This document shows, one piece after another, positions 12,188 through 20,962 of a stretch of DNA of 64,000 bases; position 1 is the stretch's first letter, and every line of letters starts with the position of its first letter. The translations under genes and the position numbers were made by a program. Source of the DNA: Poa pratensis (lineage: Eukaryota > Streptophyta > Magnoliopsida > Poales > Poaceae); the NCBI GenBank assembly GCA_947311845.1, contig CAMZMU010000040.1, forward strand, positions 59,331,901 through 59,395,900, read 5' to 3'. Under the pieces are notes generated by a model. The model searched no databases. It was not told the origin of the DNA and saw only the letters and a program-made list of their open reading frames with translations.

Positions 12188-12219
12188 GGTGCGGCGTGTC
12201 GCCGCGCCATGATGACTAG
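12188..12219 (+). other. Helitron 3' terminal hairpin and CTAG (element 2)
   Basis: A 9-bp stem with one G-T pair and a TGT loop, then ATGATGA and CTAG followed by T. This is the clearest Helitron terminus in the window. Confidence 0.75.
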
Positions 12220-12309
12220 TACATGAACATGGCTTGTGCGTTGGCGACAGGCTCGAATTGCTCAAATCGGGGCCTGCTCGAATTTATTTCTGAATAGAGA
12301 AAATACAAG
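12220..12309. other. Spacer between Helitron 2 and the TIR element
   Basis: Ninety bases with no coding sign. Read on the minus strand, the end (TTGTATTTTCTCTATTCAG) could be the 3' tail of the LINE whose coding part is at 24604-25040. That would be expected if the TIR element inserted into that LINE. This is weak. Confidence 0.25.
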
Positions 12310-12544
12310 TTTTAGGGTGGTTGGTATTTTTAATAACCGTTCATCCACCATGATCTAACGGTGTTAAAATAGTCGGTACTAGAATGACGGTACCGAACTG
12401 TTCCGTGGTACCGAAAATTGTGTGGGACCGGTATCAAAATTTTGTGGGACCAGTACCGCATATATGTGGGGCCATAATTTCATTTTAATTATTAAATGCT
12501 ATTTTCACTCTTTTCTCTCACCCTAATGTCTCCTCCCACTCTCT

Positions 12545-12816
12545 CCATCACCGACGCGGGCGGGGGCGCCGTCGTCGGCGCCGTCGCCGGCCTCCTCCAG
12601 GAGAAGGAGGCGAGCAGGAGGCGGTTGCGGGCGCGGGCATCGACGCCGGCCACCTCAGCGGGAGATGGGCGCGGGAGCCGTCTCCGGGCTCCTCCAAATC
12701 CCCTCCAGCAGAACTCGCCAGGCGAGGGCGGGGGCGCCGTCGCCGGCCTCGGCCTCTTCCAGGAACAGGAGGCGAGCAGGAGGCGGTTGCGGACGCGGGC
12801 ATCGACGCCGGCCTCC
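12545..12816 (+). repeat. GC-rich tandem units (about 162 bp) in the Pack-type element
   Basis: CGAGCAGGAGGCGGTTGCGG recurs with a 162-bp period (12611 and 12773), together with a GCGCCGTCGCCGGCC block. A further part-copy with CTCCAAATCCCCTCCAGC lies at 19500-19580, on the far side of the nested retrotransposon. It is probably captured exon or 5' UTR sequence. I do not recognise the source gene. Confidence 0.55.
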
Positions 12817-14387
12817 TGATACGTCTCAAACGTATCTATAATTTTTGATGTTCCATGCTGATATTATATCAATTGCTACATGTTTTGGTTACACTTCATA
12901 TCATTTTTATGCATTTTCTGGGACTAACCTATTAACAAGATGCCACAGTGCCAGTTCCCTGTTTTCTACTGTTTTTGGTTTCAGAAAATCTATTAAGGAA
13001 ATATTCTCGGAATTGGACGAAACAAAAGACATCGTCAATAATATCACGAGGAGATCACGGAGTCCAAAGGGGAGTCGGAGCAGACCCACCAGGGGGCCAC
13101 GCCACACTAGGGCGCGGCCCAGGGTGGGCCCGCGCCCCCTATGGCGTGGTGGCCCCCCTCGGCCACCGACGCCGCCTCTTCGCCTATATATTCTCCGCGA
13201 CGCGAAAACCCTATTACGGTCGATCATATTCCACGAAAAGTTCCGTCGCGGCCGTCATCGTCAATCTCAGATCGGAGGAGTTCTGAAGCTCTTCCCGGCA
13301 CCCTGCCGGAGGGGAGATCATCACCGGAGGGCTCTACATCACCATGCCTGCCTCCGGAGTGATGCGTGAGTAGTCCACCCCTGGACTACGGGTCCATAGC
13401 AGTAGCTAGATGGTTGTCTCTCTACCTTGTGCCTCCATGTTTAGATCTTGTGAGCTGCCTAACATGATCAAGATCATCTTATTGTAATGCTAGATGTTGT
13501 GTTTGCTGGGATCCGATGAATATTGATACCATGTTTATTCAAGTTGTTTATCTATGTGCTCTTGATCTTGCATGCTCTCCGTTGCTAGTAGATGCTTTGG
13601 CCAAGTAGATGCTTGTGACTCCAAGAGGGGGTATTTATGCTCGATAGTGGGTTCAGTCTCTAGATATCTGGATCAGTGACAGAAAGGTCTAAGATGGTAG
13701 ATGTGCTGTTGCTACTAGGGATAAAACATTGGTGCAGTGTCCAAGGGCACTTGTATTGATTACATTACACACTTTACTTCATGCAATAATCTGTTGTTAG
13801 CAACTTAATACTGAATGGGATGCGGATGCTGCCTTGAAGGTGGATTATTTAGGCATAGATGCGGTTGGAATAACGGTCTATGTACTTTGTTGTAATGCCC
13901 AACTAGATTTCATAGTAGACATCTTGGCATGTATTGCATTGTTATGCCCTCTCTATTTGTCAATTGCCCAGCTGTAATTTGTTTACCCAACATGCTAGTT
14001 ATCTGTTCTGAGAGAGACACCACTAGTGAACTGTGGACCCTGGTCCAATTTCCTCATACTGTTTACACAACCTGCTGCAATCATCTGTTTCCTGTTACTT
14101 GCTGTGTTTCCTGCTGTTTTCCACACCATACGTTTAACTCTTTGTTTCTGCAAGACCGGAGAGATTGACAACCTCTCTGTTTCGTGTTGGGCAAAGTTCT
14201 GGTTTGTGTCTGTGCAGATTCCACGTTGGTGCAAGCTCCCTAGCGCCAGGGGGAGTCAACATCAACAACCTTCCGATAGATCGTCAAGTCCTACTGGATT
14301 GATAACCTTGGGTAGATTTCTCAAGGGAAAACTTCTGCTGTCTACATCATAACCTTCCTCTTGGGGTTCACCAACACGTAGCCATCA
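12817..14387 (+). repeat. 5' LTR of the gag-only retrotransposon
   Basis: It starts TGATACGTCTCAAACG and ends CATCA, 1571 bp. A TATATA box at 13185-13190 probably starts transcription. The LTR interior also has GC-rich open frames, which I treat as noise. Confidence 0.93.
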
Positions 14388-14397
14388 AGCTGTTTTC

Positions 14398-14415
14398 TGG
14401 CGCCGTTGCCGGGGA
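14398..14415 (+). other. Primer binding site, tRNA-Asp type
   Basis: TGGCGCCGTTGCCGGGGA lies 10 bases after the 5' LTR and is complementary to the 3' end of plant tRNA-Asp as I know it. Confidence 0.75.
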
Positions 14416-14563
14416 CTTGGAGGCTATTGGAAAGGGGAGTCTCTCAGTTCCAATCTCTTTACTTTGTTTTTTGTCTTGTTTTAGTTTTGTTTTGCTTGCT
14501 GTTAAAAATCAAAAACCCAAAAAAATTAAATTCCTGCATCTAGTTTATTTCGGTTTGCTCATC

Positions 14564-15346
14564 ATGTCTGGTTCTTCTTATTTTGTTTCATCTCCTGAGG
14601 TTGAGGTTCGAACTTTTAAGCAACAAGGGGGAGAAAGTTTAAAAGATGCTTGGTACAGAATTAGTAATGCTCATCATAGGTGTGCTAAAAAACATTCCAC
14701 TACAATCCTTCTTAGGAACTTTTATGTTGGCATTACCAATTGGTATAGATATGTTTTGGACACTTTGACAGGGGGTAACTTCCTAGGAACACCTGCTCTA
14801 GAGGCTAGCTACATCCTTGAAAGTCTAGTAGGAATACCACCTGTTAATGAAATTAAAATTGAAGTCTCTCTTGAGGATGTTATGAAAAAGCTTGAGGTTG
14901 TAGAGAATCTTCCAAGTATTGATGTTAAGCTTGAAAAACTACTTGAGAACACTGAAAAATTTGATAAATCCTTGGAAGATCTTAATAAAAGAATTGTTGC
15001 TCTAGAAACTTGCTTTAAAAATCATGATCAAAACTCTAGGATTGAGGAGATAGAGGAAGTCATTGACACCATGAGTAATACTTTTTCCTCTTTCAAAACT
15101 AAGAAGCAAGGGTATATTCTAGATAAAGGAAAGAAATTCATGTATGTACCTAAGGGGCCTAAACCAAAACTTTCAACTTCTGATGTGCTGGATAATGGAT
15201 TTTATGAATTTACTAATAAAGCTTGCAGTGGGCCTCTCAAGTTTTCTTCTCAAGAACTAGCTAAAATGAAAACCCCTCTTGTTGTGAATTATGATTTATC
15301 TGAAGCTTTTGGGAACCTTGATGTTTCTGGTCTTGACAATACTTGA
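14564..15346 (+). CDS. Gag-like protein of the non-autonomous retrotransposon
   Basis: I chose ATG 14564 rather than the upstream in-frame ATG at 14417, because sequence before 14564 reads as leader with hydrophobic, lysine-rich, non-domain text. The product has 260 residues. Residues about 15-75 hold a retrotransposon-gag-like block (FKQQGGESLKDAWYRI, then RNFYVGITNWYRYVLDTLTGG), followed by a coiled-coil stretch rich in E, K and L (about 105-180) and a lysine-rich tail. There is no zinc knuckle and no protease. Gag would form the virus-like particle; packaging of this RNA by its own Gag with enzymes from a partner is inference. The frame is intact, in line with the young LTRs. Confidence 0.65.
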   Translation: MSGSSYFVSSPEVEVRTFKQQGGESLKDAWYRISNAHHRCAKKHSTTILLRNFYVGITNWYRYVLDTLTGGNFLGTPALEASYILESLVGIPPVNEIKIEVSLEDVMKKLEVVENLPSIDVKLEKLLENTEKFDKSLEDLNKRIVALETCFKNHDQNSRIEEIEEVIDTMSNTFSSFKTKKQGYILDKGKKFMYVPKGPKPKLSTSDVLDNGFYEFTNKACSGPLKFSSQELAKMKTPLVVNYDLSEAFGNLDVSGLDNT

Positions 15347-16003
15347 TGCATCTCTTCATGCCTAGCTCAAAGGCATTAAAGAAAAGCACTTCTGGGAGAT
15401 AACCCATGTTTTTATTTGCTGTTTTATTTTTGTTTTCTTGAGTCAAGGATGCTTGTTTACCTCTGTAGCAACTCCTTTGTATCTTTTATTTGCTGTTTTG
15501 TTGTGCCAAGGAGAGTTACTAATGCAAAGTTGGTTTTTATTTTCGGGACTGCATTGGGACAGATTGCTGTTCGTCACCGTTTAATTCAGTAGAAAATCAG
15601 AAAAAATCGAAAAATGCTGAAACTTTTTGTGCATGTTCCTGATGATGTTACGCAACTTTCATTATTTCAAAAGTTTTTCATCTGAGCATCGTAAGTGCCT
15701 CGAAAAAATTCGTCATTACAGACTGTTCTGGTTTGACAGATTCTGTCTTTTATTTTGCATTCTCTCTTTTACAAGTTTTTAAGTGGTTTCTTTTCGTGTA
15801 AAAGTGCCCACTTGAGCCTAGTAACAGTGGCTAATGTTTAAAATAGTTGGCTTGTGAGTTTTGTCTTTGCTAGAACTTTGAAGTATTATCTTTTAGTGCA
15901 CTAACCTGCTAATGAGAAAAGCTGTTAAGTTTTGGTGTGAAGGAAGTTTTCAAGTGTTGATAGAGGAGAATGATATTACATGATCAAGAAGAGTGAAGAG
16001 CTT

Positions 16004-16082
16004 AAGCTTGGGGAGGCTTACCTCCCCAGCATATTTCAAGAAGACTCAAGCATCTAAGCTTGGGGATGCCCAAGGCATCCCC
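16004..16082 (+). other. Two hairpins built on copies of the polypurine motif
   Basis: AAGCTTGGGGAGGC (16004-16017) forms a GGGGAGG / CCTCCCC stem with a CTTA loop (16010-16027). AAGCTTGGGGATGC (16056-16069) forms a perfect 9-bp stem GGGGATGCC / GGCATCCCC with a CAA loop (16062-16082). The same 14-mer abuts the 3' LTR at 17913. Confidence 0.7.
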
Positions 16083-17912
16083 TTCTTCATCTACAAATTA
16101 TCAGGTCATCTCTAATGGTGCTATATTTTTATTGCTTCATGCTAGTGTACTCTTCCTTGGAGCGTCAGTGTGTTTTTGTTTTCAGTTTGTTTTGTTTTGT
16201 TTGCTGTGCTATACTTGTTGGATCCTAGTATTCATGTTTGGGAGAGAGACACGCTCCACTTTTTCATTAGAATACTCTTGTGCTTCACTTATACTTGTTG
16301 AGTATTCCTGTCTAGTTGCTGTTATTGCTGTTAGCTCTCAGTTTTTCATATATCTCTTGTTAGAGCTTTCAGTTTCTTTTGAAGAAAGTACTCTCTTGCT
16401 TCACTTATATCTGTTTGGAGAGTTGTCAAATAAGTTGATTGGTGTTTGGTTGGACCAGAAAAATGCTATGCATGTGGTAGTGGTATAAAATGCTTACATG
16501 AATCTTTTTAGATCGTTGTCTTGAGTAATTTGATGCTTGCCAATTGTTTTGAGCTGTCAAGTAATTAATGTTTAAGCTTGTGCATCATGTAAGTAATGGC
16601 TATTAATGAAGAACTACTATAAGGATTTTCTGCTATAATAATCTGTTGCATGATTGGAAGTCCATAGTAGTCTAGATAATTTTTGGATGAAGGCTATGTG
16701 TTAACAAGGAAGACAGTGGGAGTCTATGGTTCGTCAAACCTTGTGTTTTATGTACACTCTTGCTATTCCAGTTGATAATGATGTTTGCTTATAATAACCT
16801 TGCTAGCCTAAACTCTGTACTAAGAGGGAATGCTTCTTGTACATCCAAAACCTTGAGCCAAATCCATGCCACCTGTGTCCACCATACCTACCTATTATGT
16901 GGTGTTTTCACCATTCCAAGTAAATTTCTTCATGTGCTATCTACTAACTACTCAAAACTGTTACATTTCCTTTTTGTGTCACTACTTGAAAAGCTCATAA
17001 GGACGTAGTAGTGAGATTTGTCATCTTCCATGCTAATTAATTTACAAGGATTGGCAGCTTCATCTGCTTCTCCACCTTTTATTTTGCATTAAAGAGCTGG
17101 TTAGTCCACCCTATAAATAAATAAATAGACACTCCTCCATGGTGAATGTTGGTGGGCACCCGAGGATTCGGTTAGCCATGGTTTGTGGAAAGTAAATGGT
17201 TGGGAGGAGTGTCACCAATAAGTGCTTGTTACAAGTGCAGTCCTAAAAACTCTCGGAACCGCTCTAAAAGTTAGTTAGCCATGGAAGATGACAAGTACCT
17301 GCTATTTGATTTGTTGACACCTGTATACACCATTACCTTACAAAACAATATTTTATGCTCTCTATATGCCTTCGGGAACTACAGCTCTAGCACATGATGT
17401 TAATCCCTGCTTCCCTCTGCGAAGGGCCATTCTTTTACTTTTATGTTGAGTCAGTTTTCCCACTTCTTTCTGTCTACTTAAGCAAACATCATTGTCAACT
17501 CCAGTATAACAGTTTTTACATAACTTTGTGTTTGGTTGATCATATTCTTTGCATTGACATTATCTATATGATATACATGTTGAAAGTTGAAGCAAAAGCT
17601 GAAGCTATTATCTTCCTTTGTGTTGATACAAACACTTTCATGTTGAGAATTATTGCTGCTGTGAGCTAACTATTATGTTAGACTATTATATCTCTAAATG
17701 TTTTATAGTGTTATTCATGAAAGTTTGCACTTGTGTGATCACTTATGTTTACTCTTTATTTACTTGCTTGCAAACTATAGACCATTGGCTTGGATCACTT
17801 CATTCAGATCATGTGCATTACATTGTTATTTGATCAAAGATTGTGTTGGTAGCATGTCACTTCAAAAATTATCTGTTTTTATCGTTTACCTACTCGAGGA
17901 CGAGCAGGAACT

Positions 17913-17926
17913 AAGCTTGGGGATGC
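17913..17926 (+). other. Polypurine region (plus-strand primer) of the gag-only element
   Basis: AAGCTTGGGGATGC sits one base before the 3' LTR start at 17928. Confidence 0.7.
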
Positions 17927-17927
17927 T

Positions 17928-19494
17928 TGATACGTCTCAAACGTATCTATAATTTTTGATGTTCCATGCTGTATTATATCAATTGCTACATGTTTTGGTT
18001 ACACTTATATCATTTTTATGCATTTTCTGGGACTAACCTATTAACAAGATGCCACAGTGCCAGTTCCCTGTTTTCTGCTGTTTTTGGTTTCAGAAAATCT
18101 ATTAAGGAAATATTCTCGGAATTGGACGAAACAAAAGACATCGTCAATAATATCACGAGGAGATCACGGAGTCCAAAGGGGAGTCGGAGCAGACCCACCA
18201 GGGGGCCACGCCACACTAGGGCGCGGCCCAGGGTGGGCCCGCGCCCCCTATGGCGTGGTGGCCCCCCTCGGCCACCGACGCCGCCTCTTCGCCTATATAT
18301 TCTCCGCGACGCGAAAACCCTATTACGGTCGATCATATTCCACGAAAAGTTCCGTCGCGGCCGTCATCGTCAATCTCAGATCGGAGGAGTTCTGAAGCTC
18401 TTCCCGGCACCCTGCCGGAGGGGAGATCATCACCGGAGGGCTCTACATCACCATGCCTGCCTCCGGAGTGATGCGTGAGTAGTCCACCCCTGGACTACGG
18501 GTCCATAGCAGTAGCTAGATGGTTGTCTCTCTACCTTGTGCCTCCATGTTTAGATCTTGTGAGCTGCCTAACATGATCAAGATCATCTTATTGTAATGCT
18601 AGATGTTGTGTTTGCTGGGATCCGATGAATATTGATACCATGTTTATTCAAGTTGTTTATCTATGTGCTCTTGATCTTGCATGCTCTCCGTTGCTAGTAG
18701 ATGCTTTGGCCAAGTAGATGCTTGTGACTCCAAGAGGGGGTATTTATGCTCGATAGTGGGTTCAGTCTCTAGATATCTGGATCAGTGACAGAAAGGTCTA
18801 AGATGGTAGATGTGCTGTTGCTACTAGGGATAAAACATTGGTGCAGTGTCCAAGGGCACTTGTATTGATTACATTACACACTTTACTTCATGCAATAATC
18901 TGTTGTTAGCAACTTAATACTGAATGGATGCGGATGCTGCCTTGAAGGTGGATTATTTAGGCATAGATGCGTTGGAATAACGGTCTATGTACTTTGTTGT
19001 AATGCCCAACTAGATTTCATAGTAGACATCTTGGCATGTATTGCATTGTTATGCCCTCTCTATTTGTCAATTGCCCAGCTGTAATTTGTTTACCCAACAT
19101 GCTAGTTATCTGTTCTGAGAGAGACACCACTAGTGAACTGTGGACCCTGGTCCAATTTCCTCATACTGTTTACACAACCTGCTGCAATCATCTGTTTCCT
19201 GTTACTTGCTGTGTTTCCTGCTGTTTTCCACACCATACGTTTAACTCTTTGTTTCTGCAAGACCGGAGAGATTGACAACCTCTCTGTTTCGTGTTGGGCA
19301 AAGTTCTGGTTTGTGTCTGTGCAGATTCCACGTTGGTGCAAGCTCCCTAGCGCCAGGGGGAGTCAACATCAACAACCTTCCGATAGATCGTCAAGTCCTA
19401 CTGGATTGATAACCTTGGGTAGATTTCTCAAGGGAAAACTTCTGCTGTCTACATCATAACCTTTCTCTTGGGGTTCACCAACACGTAGCCATCA
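17928..19494 (+). repeat. 3' LTR of the gag-only retrotransposon
   Basis: 1567 bp, TGATACG to CATCA, nearly identical to 12817-14387. All four one-base indels are shorter in this copy. Confidence 0.93.
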
Positions 19495-19769
19495 CCTCCT
19501 CAGCGGGAGCCGTGTGCGGGCGCCGTCTCCGGGTTCCTCCAAATCCCCTCCAGCGGAAGTCGCCGGGCGCGGGCGGGGGCTCCGTCGCCGGCCTCCTCCA
19601 CCTCCCCTCCATCAGCAAGATCCGGCAGCGGGGTGCCGTCGCCGGCCTTGCCCTCCACCACCTCCGGAGCAGCAGAAGCATCCGGCCGCCGCAAGGCCAA
19701 GCTCGCCATCATCCGGCTTCTTGACCAAGCCGCCATCCCAGACGGCAGGTTTTTTTAATCAGGTATTAG
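19495..19769 (+). other. GC-rich captured sequence continuing the Pack-type element
   Basis: It begins with the CCTCC target duplication, continues the CTCCAAATCCCCTCC unit, then GC-rich sequence of unknown origin up to the VPS8 fragment. No complete gene is seen. Confidence 0.4.
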
Positions 19770-20252
19770 TATAAAGAGCGGATTGAAGCGAGGGCTGGGG
19801 ATTGGATGGGTGCACTGGACATGGCAGTGAAGCTTTATGATGGGTGTTGTTGATCTCCCCAGAACAGTTGATTCTGTAAGGATGACTCCAACGGGCCGAC
19901 GCAAACGGACGCACGTTTGGTCCGCGTTTTGTCCGTTTGGGTCGGCAAACGGACGCGCGTCCGGCCCCTGTCCACCCCTTTCCTGGCAGTGCGCCTAACG
20001 GGCCAACGCATTGAGTCCGTCCGGCCAGGGTTTTTGATCATTTTGATCATATTCGGCCATGGTGATCACATTGCAACAAACCAAGTATATAGCGAGCATA
20101 TGAATCTAAAATAAAACATAACCCTGGCCTCATAGGGCCATGTCTGCATACATACCCAAAATATTACAAATTCCGGCCATCGGCCATGTTTTTTCGGCCA
20201 TATCAGCCATAGTTCAACACCGGCATGCAACATAAATAAAACGACCGAGATT

Positions 20253-20840
20253 TGATCAATCTCGGTCCATGTAGTACCTTTGCTTCTTGAGGTAGTAGGC
20301 CTTCTTCGTAGGGGTGAAGGCCGAGAGATCCATGTCCATGATCCTAGCCTCCTCTTGGCGTAGGGCGAGCTCAATGTCCTTTGCTTTTGCCTCGGCCTCC
20401 ATGGCCCTAGCCTCGGCGTCCTTGGCTCTTGCATCGGCTTCACTTGTTCTTGTCCGGATGTTTTCTTCTTCTATGTCGAGTCTCTTCTTCTGCAATTCGA
20501 AGAAGAGCTTGGAAGCCGTCTCTCTCTCTAGGCGTTCCTTTTCTCTCCTCTCCTCCTTCTTGTCGGCAGCCTTGTACTTTTGGGTTAGGAACCCGTTCAA
20601 TGTCTCTTGCAATGCAAGGGTTGTTGCATCTTGTTTCAACTCGGCCTTCGAGTTGTTCTTCCCCCTTGGCTTCCCTTCCTTTTCCGTTGTGTCCTCTCCC
20701 TTATCAAGGGGCTGTCCACCATTTTTGATGGAGGCGTAGAGGGCCTTCCATTTCTGTTGGTCCTTGAGTGCCCGGTAGCAATGGATAAAGGTGAAGGCCT
20801 TTTTGTATTGCCTCTTGAAGGTTTCCAAAGCTTGCAACAC
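20253..20840 (-). pseudogene. Harbinger ORF1, last exon (NAM-associated C-terminal type)
   Basis: The minus strand reads from a likely acceptor (tgcctag before GTGTTGCAAGC near 20840) to a stop near 20253. Text such as LQALETFKRQYKKAFTFIHC and FTPTKKAYYLKKQRYYMDRD, with a long E/A/R coiled coil between, is typical of the C-terminal part of ORF1/Myb-like Harbinger proteins. The frame is intact in this exon but the upstream exon is broken, so the gene as a whole is dead. Confidence 0.65.
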
Positions 20841-20940
20841 CTAGGCATACAAATTTATAGTAACCAAAATAATTTCCAAAGCTTGCAACACCTGGGCATA
20901 CAAATTGTACAAGGTTTCCAAAGCTTGCAACCAAAGAAGG
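20821..20940. repeat. Tandem copies at an ORF1 exon-intron border
   Basis: TTTCCAAAGCTTGCAAC occurs three times (about 20821, 20876 and 20912), two copies followed by ACCT(A/G)GGCATACAAATT. Read on the minus strand each copy carries a candidate splice acceptor (CCTAG or CCCAG before GTGTTGCAAG), so the acceptor region has been duplicated inside the intron. Confidence 0.7.
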
Positions 20941-20962
20941 GAAGAGGAGCAACAAAACTCAC

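Larger units (their letters stand above)
8461..12219 (+). mobile_element. Helitron-like element 2, in tandem with element 1
   Basis: It repeats the plan of element 1. After TATATAAATAAAG there is a GC-rich head (8470-9165) with the same CACGTCGC, CCAATCA and ACGTCGCCC words in the same order, then TGACGTCA twice near 9170-9190, then a 2.9-kb AT-rich body. The 3' end is a strong hairpin (GGTGCGGCG 12188-12196, loop TGT, CGCCGCGCC 12200-12208) followed by CTAG at 12216-12219. No transposase frame is present. The seven bases before 8461 (TACCTAG) also resemble the start of element 1, so the exact border between the two is ambiguous. Confidence 0.6.
12817..19494 (+). mobile_element. Young non-autonomous LTR retrotransposon (Ty3/gypsy-like, gag only)
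   Basis: A complete element: 5' LTR 12817-14387, PBS 14398-14415, one gag-like frame, AAGCTTGGGGATGC purine region, 3' LTR 17928-19494. It is bounded by the 5-bp target duplication CCTCC (12812-12816 and 19495-19499). By eye the two LTRs differ at only two base substitutions and four single-base indels over about 1.57 kb, so insertion is recent. There is no protease, reverse transcriptase or integrase in the 3.5-kb internal region, so movement must depend on another element. Solo LTRs of related type lie at 22017, 43154 and, more distantly, 41320. Confidence 0.93.

Noticed and set aside
12845..13369. A 174-codon frame with an exact partner at 17966-18478 as a duplicated gene
   Set aside because: Both copies are the same part of the two LTRs of one retrotransposon.
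16060..17952. Hydrophobic open frames in the gag-only element as membrane proteins
   Set aside because: T-rich DNA gives Leu/Phe-rich text; no conserved start or domain, and this part is non-coding in related elements as far as I know.
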